35,291 nucleotides of DNA from Methanobacteriota archaeon. Its GTDB lineage: Archaea > Thermoplasmatota > Poseidoniia > Poseidoniales > Thalassarchaeaceae. Below, piece after piece: positions 1 to 9,636 of this stretch. Under the pieces are notes generated by a model. It was given only the letters and a program-made list of their open reading frames with translations, was not told where the DNA came from and did no database searches. Position 1 is the first letter of the stretch. Each line of letters begins with the position of its first letter. A program made the position numbers and the translations under genes. The stretch is from positions 1 to 35,291 of the forward strand of contig PBMO01000025.1 of NCBI GenBank assembly GCA_002722595.1, read 5' to 3'.

Positions 1-332
1 CTAGTGATAACAACATCACCCTCGCGCCAATTTATCCCATGTGCTACCTGATTGATTGAGTGTGTGGCATTAGGTGTGAAGATAATCTCAGATGGATTTT
101 CTGCACCTATGTGGGATGCCATTTTCTTGCGTGTTCTGGCCACTGTTTGGGACACAGAGAGGCCCCAACGATGTACTGATCTCCCGCCACATGATGGGTT
201 GAGTGAGTAATATTGGTTTATCGAAGCAATTACTGAATCAGGTCTCAGAGTCATACACGCATTGTCAAGATAGGCAGGGGAATCAGAATCCACGAGTGCA
301 GGAAATCGTTTACGAAATGCTGCAATATCCAC
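1..332 (-). CDS. Class V aminotransferase / cysteine desulfurase, N-terminal part (cut by left edge)
   Basis: Only the first ~110 codons lie in the window; the gene runs off the left edge. The reading frame opens with GTG at 332-330, directly after an in-frame TAA (335-333) and 4 nt after the upstream gene's TGA, so the two are probably co-transcribed. The N-terminus has the sequence FRKRFPALV followed by YLDNACMTLRP, which corresponds to the F-P-x-L / YLDNAATTxxP opening of SufS/CsdA-type PLP enzymes. Later P-SEIIFTPNATHSINQVA matches the segment that ends in the cofactor-contacting T-x-(A/S)-(T/I). The catalytic lysine and cysteine lie outside the window, so sulfur mobilisation for Fe-S clusters is likely but another class V transferase activity is possible. 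An internal ATG (codon 27) would remove the conserved YLDNA strand and is rejected. Confidence 0.8.
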   Translation of the reverse strand, partial: MDIAAFRKRFPALVDSDSPAYLDNACMTLRPDSVIASINQYYSLNPSCGGRSVHRWGLSVSQTVARTRKKMASHIGAENPSEIIFTPNATHSINQVAHGINWREGDVVIT

Positions 333-336
333 TTAA

Positions 337-1500
337 TCACCACGCTTCATCATCTGAGAAGTGATTTCCAACAGGTGCGCTGCAGTTGCATGCCAAACAG
401 ATGATGCGCGACGATATCCGGGTTCCACAGACTGAACATTTTTCACCGGGAGTTGCACTTCCATTGCATCCATCTATTGCACAAGCAGCACTTATCTCTC
501 CATTTGCGCGCATCTTGACAGGAGTTTCTGCTCCACAATCTGGGCACTTACCGGGGCGGCTTGGTTGAGCTGATTTTTTCTCAGATGATTGTGTTCTACC
601 AACCTGTCGAGAACGATCCGATTCGATTGTGATGTCGGCGCTACCTAGCATGATTTGTGGATACCAAAGCACCACCATGATTAGCCAAACCATGATTAGT
701 CCAGAAATAAGGTGGATGAATTTCAGCAACCACCATCCTGTAATTGCATCAGGCTGCCTTACTGCTACATAGTGAGCACCAGCCCATGAGTGTATTATCA
801 CAAGCACACAATATGAGATTAAACCCACACTCCATGCAAGCAAGGAGTGGTCTCGCATTGCAATGTCAACCTGCCGCGGATCTGGGTGCCAGTGTTTTTC
901 CTCGACATGGAGGTCACGTGTTTCAATTACAGCTCTTTGAAGAATGAAACAAACGAATATGACTAGGATGAGGCCAACTAGCGCCACAGCAAAAGCAAAG
1001 CCAACATATCCAAATGGGAATTGGGGGTCGTATCCATGGGCCCAAAACTGACTAAATTCAGCAGCAAGGAGGGCCACATACATGCTGACTGCCTGTGAAC
1101 GCATCAGTGGGTATATGGACCATAATCTCAGTAAAAATATGGCCCATAAACCAAGTGTCATCAGAGTCAGAATGAATGGCGCCGCTGGAAGGTTTCTAAA
1201 GCCTGAATCCTCGTCGGAGGGGTTTATCCCTACCGAATAATAATCACCGCCACTTGCTAATTCTCCAATTCCGAAATCCCAGCCTGAAAAAATCACTGCT
1301 AAACAACCAACTGCGAGTGTAATCCAATGGCCGTTATTCCACGTACTGCGAATCTTGTAGAACTGAAACATCCACTCGATCTTGAGGTGGTGAAGTGGCT
1401 CTAAACGTGGGTAATCAATGGAAAGGTTCTGCTTTATTTTCAGGTCAGTGAGACGAGTGCCTTCGTGAAAAACCAAGCCTTCTTCGGGCTCGTCTCCCAT
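337..1500 (-). CDS. Multi-pass membrane protein with two C-terminal zinc ribbons
   Basis: I do not recognise this family. In the frame opening at 1536 the protein has about five to six hydrophobic segments (residues ~71-90, 118-142, 175-200, 232-256, 268-293 and perhaps 145-165) and then a hydrophilic tail from ~300. The tail carries two Cys4 sets: C331/C334 with C352/C357, and C367/C370 with C380/C383, plus an extra C385. These look like two tandem zinc ribbons on the cytoplasmic side. The start is uncertain. TTG 1536 and ATGs at 1521 and 1518 are possible, but the purine-rich run GAGGGG lies 6 nt before ATG 1500, so I chose that one (387 aa). The cysteine desulfurase-like gene follows after 4 nt, which may link it to metal or sulfur handling; that link is only positional. 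Confidence 0.7.
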   Translation of the reverse strand: MGDEPEEGLVFHEGTRLTDLKIKQNLSIDYPRLEPLHHLKIEWMFQFYKIRSTWNNGHWITLAVGCLAVIFSGWDFGIGELASGGDYYSVGINPSDEDSGFRNLPAAPFILTLMTLGLWAIFLLRLWSIYPLMRSQAVSMYVALLAAEFSQFWAHGYDPQFPFGYVGFAFAVALVGLILVIFVCFILQRAVIETRDLHVEEKHWHPDPRQVDIAMRDHSLLAWSVGLISYCVLVIIHSWAGAHYVAVRQPDAITGWWLLKFIHLISGLIMVWLIMVVLWYPQIMLGSADITIESDRSRQVGRTQSSEKKSAQPSRPGKCPDCGAETPVKMRANGEISAACAIDGCNGSATPGEKCSVCGTRISSRIICLACNCSAPVGNHFSDDEAW

Positions 1501-1567
1501 CGCCTCCCCCTCTGTCATCATAGGGGGCTGCGACAATCTTGCATTAAGAAATCACCCAACAGCCACA

Positions 1568-1582
1568 GGCAGATTTATCGAT
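1568..1582. promoter_or_regulatory. AT-rich divergent promoter region
   Basis: Between the minus-strand zinc-ribbon gene and the plus-strand gene at 1625 lies the run GATTTATCGATTT. It reads as a TATA-like TTTATC on the plus strand, placing a start site near 1600, and as GATAAATC on the minus strand. It may serve both genes. The call rests on position and AT content only. Confidence 0.35.
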
Positions 1583-1624
1583 TTCACAGCAATTATCTAG
1601 TGCCCATTACCTTTGAGGCTTCAT

Positions 1625-2272
1625 ATGGAAGAAATAGCCAATCATGAAAGAACACCCGTGTCTGCGATTATCATTACGGCAATCATCATATCGTCATGGG
1701 CGTTTTACATCATCATCCATGCCTATATCTCAGCAAAAATGTATGAGGCATCCTCATTGCTAGATTTTCTTTTGATGATTGCTGATTATAACTCGATGAT
1801 GGGTCTCTACCCTGTGTTTTTCCTAGTTGGAACTTATTCAGTTTCTGCGCTAGGAAAAAGCAAAACGGAGGCATTAACATTTGGTATGATGTGTGTCTTC
1901 CTTTCTATCATCCTCGTAACCATTATTTCTACTATAACAGTAGCTATTGTTCTCAATATGGTTTCCGTTGAATATGATGGTGGAAGCGGAATAAATTTCG
2001 GTTTCATCACAAAGTCAATTTTTGCAGGCTTATTGGGGAGTAGTATTCGAATTTCAACTACTGACTACAACCATAAAATGGCAACTACTGAATACAACCA
2101 TAATAGTTTGAAATCTTTTGAGCAGGAACAGGCATTGACAGATATTGGCTCAATAAGTTCCCAGATTCCTATTCCGCAAGCAAGTCTGATAAGCCAGCAA
2201 CAAAGGCTAGAGGCAATCGAGTCCAAAGTAAATAGTGAAAGATTCACAACAATCCTATACGGCAGAAACTAA
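1625..2272 (+). CDS. Small four-helix membrane protein of unknown function
   Basis: About 215 aa. ATG 1625 is chosen because GAGG (1615-1618) sits 6 nt upstream; a TTG at 1613 in the same frame has no ribosome site. Four hydrophobic stretches are visible: an N-terminal one rich in I/A, one near residues 60-76, a long one around 85-115, and one near 122-140. A polar tail of ~75 residues follows. It contains the tandem repeat TTDYNHKM / TTEYNHNS, coded by a 27-bp duplication, and a short helix with QQQRLEAIESKV that could form a coiled coil. No catalytic motif is seen. The gene stands alone between the divergent zinc-ribbon gene and the tRNA pair. Confidence 0.6.
   Translation: MEEIANHERTPVSAIIITAIIISSWAFYIIIHAYISAKMYEASSLLDFLLMIADYNSMMGLYPVFFLVGTYSVSALGKSKTEALTFGMMCVFLSIILVTIISTITVAIVLNMVSVEYDGGSGINFGFITKSIFAGLLGSSIRISTTDYNHKMATTEYNHNSLKSFEQEQALTDIGSISSQIPIPQASLISQQQRLEAIESKVNSERFTTILYGRN
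2055..2103 (+). repeat. Tandem 27-bp duplication inside the membrane protein gene
   Basis: Positions 2055-2076 and 2082-2103 match over 22 bases with one mismatch (C2065 versus A2092), giving a 27-bp period. It is in frame and yields two nine-residue units with the core TT(D/E)YNH. Confidence 0.8.
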
Positions 2273-2285
2273 CGAAGTTTACAAT

Positions 2286-2370
2286 TGGCGCCGAGACGGA
2301 GATTTGAACTCCGGCGGGAAAACCCACGTGATTTCCAGTCACGCGCGATACCAGGCTATGCGACCTCGGC
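2286..2370 (-). tRNA. tRNA-Ser (anticodon GGA)
   Basis: The minus strand folds as a class II tRNA. The acceptor GCCGAGG (2370-2364) pairs with TCTCGGC (2296-2290). The anticodon stem CGTGA/TCACG encloses loop CTGGAAA with anticodon GGA (2336-2334). A long variable arm with GGG-TTTT-CCC is present, and the T arm is CGGAG-TTCAAAT-CTCCG. Discriminator G (2289) is followed by an encoded CCA (2288-2286). No intron is seen. The long variable arm and anticodon agree on serine. Confidence 0.93.
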
Positions 2371-2421
2371 AGTGGTGTGGCGTGTGACCTTTCTGATATG
2401 AGCGTGATGGGTGCGTAGTGG

Positions 2422-2429
2422 TTAAAATA
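2422..2429 (+). promoter_or_regulatory. TATA box of tRNA-Thr
   Basis: TTAAAATA lies 25-32 nt upstream of the first base of the tRNA-Thr, the expected archaeal TATA position. Flanking sequence is much less AT-rich. Confidence 0.6.
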
Positions 2430-2453
2430 TCGGCACCAGTCGCCGTGATTGCT

Positions 2454-2525
2454 GCCACTGTGGCTTAGAGGTATAGCGACGCCTTGGTAAGGCGTAGGTC
2501 GCGAGTTCAATTCTCGCCAGTGGCT
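2454..2525 (+). tRNA. tRNA-Thr (anticodon GGT)
   Basis: Acceptor GCCACTG (2454-2460) pairs perfectly with CAGTGGC (2518-2524). The anticodon stem ACGCC/GGCGT holds loop TTGGTAA with anticodon GGT. The T arm is GCGAG-TTCAATT-CTCGC. The discriminator is T2525 and the next bases are CTTTT, so CCA is not encoded and must be added by the CCA-adding enzyme. The short T run after the gene could end transcription. It is divergent from the tRNA-Ser 83 bp away. Confidence 0.94.
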
Positions 2526-2603
2526 CTTTTCCATCTGACGCAGTCCCCCCAAGGTCTTTCTAACGAGTAAGCCCCGCCAAACTCCGTAGGAGTTGGTGAA
2601 TTT

Positions 2604-5600
2604 TTGAACAACAGGAAAATTCTGGTTTCAGTAATGCTTTGTTGCATGATGTTTAGTTTGCCTTGGGCTTCTGCAGATATTAGCCAATGGATAGGCCCAA
2701 GTCAAATAGCATCCAGTGGGCAGGATGTCGAAGTAGATGGTTGGAATGTGCCCAGCAATGCCACGATATTGGATGGATGGATGACTGCTGAAGACACCAT
2801 GGTCTACGGTGGAAATGGTACCGATTGGCGCGTCGATACAACTACGAATTTTTCAGTCGGGCAGTTTTCTGATACAACTATGGATCACTTTGGCGGACAG
2901 CTTTCACTCGAACCCGATTCTGCAGTTAGCCAAGTAGAATCTTTCCAAGGTAATGTTCAGTTGAACTTCAATAACTGGCCCGAATTTGGAAACACTTCGA
3001 TATGGGAACCTGGCCTTCCTGGTTCGGTTACAAATGGTACCCAAATAGGGCAGACACGTGTTATGAGTTATGGGAGTATCCCAGCTTCTGCCCCATCTGG
3101 TTCGATTGTTGCTGCGACAATAATGGATGGGGCTGTCCCAGGGGGAGAGGTTGCAGCCATACGCTCGCCATCGATTACAATACCTAGTCCTGTAAATCAT
3201 TTTAATTTGACAGTCGAAAATTGGAGGCATACTGGTTCAGATGATGCAGTATGGGTTGAATACAAACTGGATAGTGGCAACTGGACTTGGTTGGAACCAG
3301 TGGGCGGCTATAACTCAAATGCTACACTTTCTGCAACTGCGACTCCTGACGGGACTCCTAGCAATAGCACGACATTTCCTGCTTGGACTAATAGTAATGC
3401 AACGGGTTGGGTTACGAATATCTTCAATCTTGACAATTTGACTGGGATAAATAATTCAGCCACGATAAAAATACGTTTTCGTATTTCGACAGATGTCAAT
3501 ACACCTGGCCGACCAGGATGGTTCATTGATGATGTTGAACTGACAAATGTGGGAGGTGCAACCAATTATTGGCACCATGGCTGTTATTCCGTTTCAGCAA
3601 CGACCTGCAGTTATTCCAACAATGCTGATGCGGCTCTACAGCGCACACTGAATCTATCGGGGCTGGGTGGTTCTGCAACTTTGCGTACTGTTTTGGAGTG
3701 GGATCTCGAGGGTTCTTCTTACGACAATTTTTGGGTCGAAATGTCGACGAATAACAATACCTGGACTGATTTAACAGGTACAACTTATGGTATCCCTGGT
3801 TATTCTTATTCAATAGGTGGCACCACTTATACGGATGAAACTAATGGTTTTGTCACACTTGATCTTTCAATACCAACGACATTCCATGTTGCAAATGCAT
3901 ACCTTCGTTATCGTGTGGAGACTGATGGCTCCGTTACTTCTGGTGGGACTTATGACAATCTTGAGGGACTAACACTCGATTCGATTTCAGTACTTGACGC
4001 GAATGGGAGTGTTCATGTTCACGATAGTTTGAACTCCGCCTCAACAATGTTTCACTATTCTGCAGGTGGGATTAATGATTGGCAATATATCGCAATTGGT
4101 GCTGGTGCAGTTTCATTATCATATGGCTTTGAGGATAGTCAACCGGGGTCTTCTACAGGGATTCCAGCGGGCTGGAGTTCAAGTGGAGATTGGGAATTTG
4201 GCCCACTCCAATCACAACCCAGCGAAGGCCCTACGGTTTGGCCATCTGCACCATTTGGTTGGGGTACCAACCTCGCAGGTGCATACAGTGGGAGCACTTG
4301 GAGTCACCTGTATACTCCCTCTTACGCTATTCCGGCAGGAGCAAGTGCTCGTCTGACGTTTGCACATTGGATGTGCATGGAATCTGGTTATGATGGGGGG
4401 GCAGTATTCATATCAACCGATAACCAAACTTGGAACCATTTTGATCCCGGTAACAATTGGTATGATGCTTCAGGCTTGACATCCCATTTCGGAGCGAACC
4501 TAGCAAATGTTGGAGTTTTCAACGGAGCCACAACAGTACCTCCTGGTGGATTTAATTGCCAAGGCCCTCACAGCTTGTGGAGCACAAAGACTGCTGATTT
4601 AGCGACATATTCTGGGCAGACAGTTTGGTTCCGCTTTTCGATTGAAAGTGATTCAATTATCAGTTATGATGGGTGGTATGTTGACGACATTGGCCTCGAA
4701 GTAGACTATTTCTTAGATGAAGGAGATTGGATTTCTGACGCCTTGATTTTAGATGATTTAGGTAATGGTTTTGTGGATATCGATGGAGTGGTTCCAGAAG
4801 ATACTTGGGCAACTGGGTCAATATTGGACTCTTCTGGGAACATCATTACAGGTTTCAGTAATCTATCATTCCCAATATCACTACATGGGTTGGATCGGGA
4901 TTCTCACACGAGTATCAAGGTGCAGGTGCACATGGGCACAGATAACCCATTCCTGACACCAGTAGTTGATGCTGTGCATGTTGGTTCCATACGTTGGCTA
5001 GATGCGAGGGGAACTGGAAATGGTTGGGATGTTTCTCCCTCATTGGATTTGTGGGACAAAAATCTGACCAACAATGGCTCGTCTGTACTTCAGATAAGTA
5101 GTTCATTTGTCCATTCAAGTCGGCCCATTTTGGGTGTTGATTTTACAGGCATAGGTAGTCAAGTGGCAATTCGCGCAACGGACTCGAATGGTAATGTCAT
5201 TGGCAGTACAGGAATTTCCGGGACGATATCATTTGTCGAACCACAGCCTGGTTTTGGCATTCAAATTGATGTTAATCCTGGTGGAAGGATTTCGAGTTTA
5301 TGGGCAGAGGGAGATTTTGGTAAACCCGCCCTCAATCCAGAAGCAGATATCGCTAGTGATGGTACAATTGATTGGAGTTTCCCTAAGGGTTCGGTCTATG
5401 GTTACCATGGATGGCAACAACTTCTGTATCAGTCTACTACGTCATCAGGCACTGTCAACCACGTACTTGACACAACATCAACAGGACTGCAGATTGGTTC
5501 TTCAGGGGGTACGGTTTCAGTACTAGTTCCAGAAGATGCTACAGTCCAAAGTGCAGTGGTATCAGTTTATGTTTCTTCACTCACAGACCCAACACCCTCT

Positions 5601-8600
5601 CCTGTTGACATATCAGTTGGCTCTTCGCCCAGCGTTACCTTCACAGACGGGTTCTCTACTGTGTCCCTCTCTCCCTCATTTATTGCCCATGTCAACATGG
5701 TTCAACCAACCCACAATCAAGTGCAAAATGGACGGGATTGGCGCGTTGTGGATTTTGATTTATCCAGCACAGGTTTAGCACTTGTAGATATCAATGCAAT
5801 CACGATCGGGTATTCTATCGCTGAGAATGTAACGGGGATAACTCAGCAATTAGTGGATTATCACCGCAACGAACTACAGTCTACGCCTGGCAGTTCAAGT
5901 ATCGACATTCCAGTTACGTACACTGCCGATAGTGGCGCAGTCATAATTGATGGAGGTATTCACCATGAATTGATGATAACAAATTATCCGTTTGTAGTTC
6001 CAACAACAATGTATCCGGATGGCAATGTGGTTGAAATTACTACCAGACATCGTCATCTGTATGATAATTCAGAGATATCTAAGATTACTTTAACTGGAGT
6101 GGGTAGCGACGGTTCCACAATACAAATGCAGGTAAGTGATCCTTCAAACGCTGCGACGTTTAGTCAGTTATCTGGGCAGAGTCAATTGCCAATGGAGACA
6201 GATTGCACTGTTACAGAAATCGCCCAAGGCAACCTTGGTAATGATGTCCTTGAAATTGGTTGGCGATTCCGAGTTTCGTGGACATGGGACGACGTTTCCG
6301 AGATTGAATGGTCTGCACTAGGTTACAATTCTTCAGGTGATGCAATTGCTCCAGCAACAGCACAATCAGGTGGGTCTGGCAGTCAGGCTATTGAAAATGA
6401 TTTGGAGATTAGCGGTTTTGAGGTATATGATGGAGAGGGGCGCCATCTTTCAAATCAATTCTCACCAGATTATCCATTCCATTCGCGTAGTGGATTAGAA
6501 ATCTCAGTTTCTGGCCATCTTAGGTTTCAAAATACAGTGGATACGCGACCATTGCAAAATGACTTCGCAATGATTGTTAATGTGTCCGGAATTGAACAAC
6601 CACTGACCTCTAATGCAGGCGGGACATTTTCTGGTAACGTTACTCTGATGCCAGGATTTGCAGCACATACACTTTCGCCATCAATCGGCCGTGTTGGCCC
6701 TGTAACTGGTGCGACAGGTGCAAATGATTCAACCATCAACCCACCTCAGATCATAGTCCAAATTGATGATGAAGCACCTGAAGCTGGTAACTTCTTGGTG
6801 TCGACATCAGCAGGTTTGCTTGATGCAAATGGATATGTTTGGGATCCGATTAATCCTTTGACTGTTCACATCACTGTTTCTGATGCGCAAGACCGTTCCG
6901 ATGAAGTCAAACTGCACTATTGGCGTGAGGGAATTGATGATTCCAATGCAGATGGTTTCCCACAGGCGCATGAATATCAGACCATGACAGAAAGTTTGTA
7001 CGCCCTTAGAAGTGGTTCTCAACAAGTCACATTTAGTGGGATTCAGGTTGCAAGCAACGGTTTTAATGCCCAAGTTAGCCTCTGGCTAGAAGGCACAGAT
7101 TGGGCCGGTAATTCATATCAGGATGGTGGCACTGGAGGTGGTCCTGGTTTAGCATCAGATTGGGCAACACTTCAAACCGCACAGAACACTGAAACAACCT
7201 TGCTAAATACGGGTTTTGCACTTGATACTGTGAATGAATATCTCCTTGCAGGGCAAATCCATACATTCTCAATGATGATCCAAGACGCAAATGGTGTCCA
7301 GACTCTTGATGATATTGCGGTTTATCTTGCTGGCCAATCCGAAGCCCCACTAGGGCAGTTCAATTATGATCCAAGGCAGGACACATTGTCCACGGTCTCG
7401 GGCAGCCACGTCGAACCAATTTCTGCTACAATTACCACTATTTCTGCAGACACTTCGAGGTTGGACATCGTATTTTCTGTTGATTGGGATACCCCAGTTT
7501 CTCAAACCTGGTATGTCCCTGGGGTGACCGTTACAGACGATACATCTACAGTTGCTAATCTGAATAACTTGAATGCAATGCGGTGGAAGTTGGATAATGT
7601 GCTAACAGCAATTGCATCTAATCTAACCGACCTCACACCACCTTTCACTCAGACCGGTTCCAATTCAATCAATGTACAAGAGGGTGATGAGTTCTTGGTG
7701 AGTGGGAATGTGTTCTATGCTGCTACGAATACGCCCGTGCAGATTCCTATGGAAAATCTATCAGTTAGGGCTTTGATGCTTTATGGGAGTACTCCAATCG
7801 AAAAGGTAGTTCCAGTTGAAATTGGTGGCTATTTCAACGCCCCCTTGGTCCTGCCAATGAGGTCTTCAACAACACCTCAGATACCGGTTGAACTAACTGT
7901 TCTGGGCGTTCCGGGTAGTGGCTCAACAGTACCTAATTCAGATACGATAATAACAATCGATAGTGATTCACCAGAAGTGATTTTTGATACAGTTAGATTC
8001 CCAGTAACCTCTCTCACTAGATTGGAAAGTGATCAACTTTCTGCAAACCAAGTTGATATCATAATTCATGATACTGGTGGCATGGATGAAGATAATATTA
8101 CCATGTACTGGGAGTACTACAGGAATGGTCTCCCTCGCCTAGGAATGGGCGGTTCGGCAACACTTCCTTTCGTGTATTTATTTGATGGGGGGGACTATCA
8201 TTTTGGCTCAGATGTTGACATGCGACCCAAGGATGGAGAGAAACTTTTGGAAGGCGATCAAATCAGCGTTTGGTTTGAAGGAACAGATATCGCTGGCAAC
8301 GAGTTAACTGGTGATGGGACTGACAATTCTCCTCGTGTACCACTTCTCGAGATAATTGAGTTCGTTCCAGAATTGGTTGGATGGGTTATCACACCAGTAG
8401 ATCCGATTTATGGGGAGAATGTCGAGATACTAGTGCAACTAATTAATACAGGAGTTCGAGGTGGCGAATTAAACATCTCACTAGTAGAATTCATAGATGA
8501 TAATTGGTATTTGCATGACACACAAACCTTAGTCCTAACATCGAAGGACTCAGACGCCTCAGTGCTTTTCAACTGGGAGGCATGGAAGCCAGGAGATATT

Positions 8601-9617
8601 GAGTTACACATATATTTTGGAGATGATAGTGCGAATAGAACTGCAGTTCCAGCATTCGAAGTGACAGGTGAAGAGGAGTCAGGTAGTGGGAGTAGTACAA
8701 CCCTATTCCTTGGAGCATTAATTGGTTTACTTGTCATAGTTGTAGTTGGCTTACTTGCAGTAATCGTTCTTCGTAAACCCAGTGAGTCTATTGATGAATA
8801 TGAGGAGATGTGGGATGAGGAACCACAATTTGGGGTTGCATTCTCAGCTAGGCTAGACTATGAGGATGAAACGCTTTGGAATACAGTATCGAGACACGGG
8901 ATTTATGACAAGGATGCATTCTTAGCACATGCCAAGCAATATGATCGGGATAATGACGGCTTCCTTGATGCTGAGGAATTAGATAGGGCAGCTACAGATT
9001 TTACTCGAATGCTATCACAGCAAACAAAATCAACAGAGGCAGTATACCCACTTGACTTCAATGACGAAACTGTTGCATACATAATCACCTCAAATAATAT
9101 CCTTGACAAATCTGCATTCATGCATTTTGCGCACTCATATGATGAAGATAACAATGGATACCTTAAGCACAGTGAATTAACAAGAGCTGCTACTGATTAT
9201 GTGGAATCAGGGAGAAATTCTCCAAGTCCATTGAAAACCTCTCCAGAGCCTAGGAGATTAGCAGTTGCAGAAGTAATATCTGCATTGCCAGAATGGGACG
9301 AAGGGGATGTAAACGCATGGATGGATAAAGGTTGGACTGCTCAACAAATAATCCACGAACATGCATCGCCAGTAAAGCCTCCTGCACCAACAGGATATGG
9401 TGAGGATTTTATTCCAGCGCCTGAATCTGATGGTGTAGAAGTCAGTGCAGATAAAGTTGAACCGCTCGAGCCAGTAGATGTGGTTGACGCAGTCGAAATT
9501 CCTAGTGAAGCCTCTTTGAAACGCCTGAAGAAGGCAGAGTTGGTTGAACTTGCAGAACTCCAGGGAATCAATTCCAGTGGAACCAAGGCAGACATTATCA
9601 AGAGACTTCTAAACTAG
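2604..9617 (+). CDS. Giant membrane-anchored surface protein with cytoplasmic EF-hands and SAP motif
   Basis: 2337 aa. TTG 2604 is the start: GGTGA (2595-2599) lies 4 nt upstream and the frame opens straight into a signal peptide (NNRK, a hydrophobic core, then A-S-A near residue 24). The ectodomain (~25-2030) is beta-rich and threonine/serine/glycine-rich. Three jelly-roll/MAM-like modules occupy ~180-700, the first and third ending in GWFIDDVEL (~305) and GWYVDDIGL (~690), a pattern seen in C-terminal domains of secreted peptidases. Two Ig-like modules end in GTDWAGN (~1497) and GTDIAGN (~1893). A CARDB-like segment follows (~1930-2010). One transmembrane helix lies at ~2033-2057. The tail has two EF-hand loops (2114-2125 and 2180-2191, acidic ligands intact), a helical segment near 2220-2255 and a SAP-like helix-extended-helix at ~2303-2337. 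Likely role: adhesion or sensing at the cell surface. The ligand is unknown. Confidence 0.85.
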   Translation: MNNRKILVSVMLCCMMFSLPWASADISQWIGPSQIASSGQDVEVDGWNVPSNATILDGWMTAEDTMVYGGNGTDWRVDTTTNFSVGQFSDTTMDHFGGQLSLEPDSAVSQVESFQGNVQLNFNNWPEFGNTSIWEPGLPGSVTNGTQIGQTRVMSYGSIPASAPSGSIVAATIMDGAVPGGEVAAIRSPSITIPSPVNHFNLTVENWRHTGSDDAVWVEYKLDSGNWTWLEPVGGYNSNATLSATATPDGTPSNSTTFPAWTNSNATGWVTNIFNLDNLTGINNSATIKIRFRISTDVNTPGRPGWFIDDVELTNVGGATNYWHHGCYSVSATTCSYSNNADAALQRTLNLSGLGGSATLRTVLEWDLEGSSYDNFWVEMSTNNNTWTDLTGTTYGIPGYSYSIGGTTYTDETNGFVTLDLSIPTTFHVANAYLRYRVETDGSVTSGGTYDNLEGLTLDSISVLDANGSVHVHDSLNSASTMFHYSAGGINDWQYIAIGAGAVSLSYGFEDSQPGSSTGIPAGWSSSGDWEFGPLQSQPSEGPTVWPSAPFGWGTNLAGAYSGSTWSHLYTPSYAIPAGASARLTFAHWMCMESGYDGGAVFISTDNQTWNHFDPGNNWYDASGLTSHFGANLANVGVFNGATTVPPGGFNCQGPHSLWSTKTADLATYSGQTVWFRFSIESDSIISYDGWYVDDIGLEVDYFLDEGDWISDALILDDLGNGFVDIDGVVPEDTWATGSILDSSGNIITGFSNLSFPISLHGLDRDSHTSIKVQVHMGTDNPFLTPVVDAVHVGSIRWLDARGTGNGWDVSPSLDLWDKNLTNNGSSVLQISSSFVHSSRPILGVDFTGIGSQVAIRATDSNGNVIGSTGISGTISFVEPQPGFGIQIDVNPGGRISSLWAEGDFGKPALNPEADIASDGTIDWSFPKGSVYGYHGWQQLLYQSTTSSGTVNHVLDTTSTGLQIGSSGGTVSVLVPEDATVQSAVVSVYVSSLTDPTPSPVDISVGSSPSVTFTDGFSTVSLSPSFIAHVNMVQPTHNQVQNGRDWRVVDFDLSSTGLALVDINAITIGYSIAENVTGITQQLVDYHRNELQSTPGSSSIDIPVTYTADSGAVIIDGGIHHELMITNYPFVVPTTMYPDGNVVEITTRHRHLYDNSEISKITLTGVGSDGSTIQMQVSDPSNAATFSQLSGQSQLPMETDCTVTEIAQGNLGNDVLEIGWRFRVSWTWDDVSEIEWSALGYNSSGDAIAPATAQSGGSGSQAIENDLEISGFEVYDGEGRHLSNQFSPDYPFHSRSGLEISVSGHLRFQNTVDTRPLQNDFAMIVNVSGIEQPLTSNAGGTFSGNVTLMPGFAAHTLSPSIGRVGPVTGATGANDSTINPPQIIVQIDDEAPEAGNFLVSTSAGLLDANGYVWDPINPLTVHITVSDAQDRSDEVKLHYWREGIDDSNADGFPQAHEYQTMTESLYALRSGSQQVTFSGIQVASNGFNAQVSLWLEGTDWAGNSYQDGGTGGGPGLASDWATLQTAQNTETTLLNTGFALDTVNEYLLAGQIHTFSMMIQDANGVQTLDDIAVYLAGQSEAPLGQFNYDPRQDTLSTVSGSHVEPISATITTISADTSRLDIVFSVDWDTPVSQTWYVPGVTVTDDTSTVANLNNLNAMRWKLDNVLTAIASNLTDLTPPFTQTGSNSINVQEGDEFLVSGNVFYAATNTPVQIPMENLSVRALMLYGSTPIEKVVPVEIGGYFNAPLVLPMRSSTTPQIPVELTVLGVPGSGSTVPNSDTIITIDSDSPEVIFDTVRFPVTSLTRLESDQLSANQVDIIIHDTGGMDEDNITMYWEYYRNGLPRLGMGGSATLPFVYLFDGGDYHFGSDVDMRPKDGEKLLEGDQISVWFEGTDIAGNELTGDGTDNSPRVPLLEIIEFVPELVGWVITPVDPIYGENVEILVQLINTGVRGGELNISLVEFIDDNWYLHDTQTLVLTSKDSDASVLFNWEAWKPGDIELHIYFGDDSANRTAVPAFEVTGEEESGSGSSTTLFLGALIGLLVIVVVGLLAVIVLRKPSESIDEYEEMWDEEPQFGVAFSARLDYEDETLWNTVSRHGIYDKDAFLAHAKQYDRDNDGFLDAEELDRAATDFTRMLSQQTKSTEAVYPLDFNDETVAYIITSNNILDKSAFMHFAHSYDEDNNGYLKHSELTRAATDYVESGRNSPSPLKTSPEPRRLAVAEVISALPEWDEGDVNAWMDKGWTAQQIIHEHASPVKPPAPTGYGEDFIPAPESDGVEVSADKVEPLEPVDVVDAVEIPSEASLKRLKKAELVELAELQGINSSGTKADIIKRLLN

Positions 9618-9636
9618 TTCGGTTAGTCCAGAAAAT

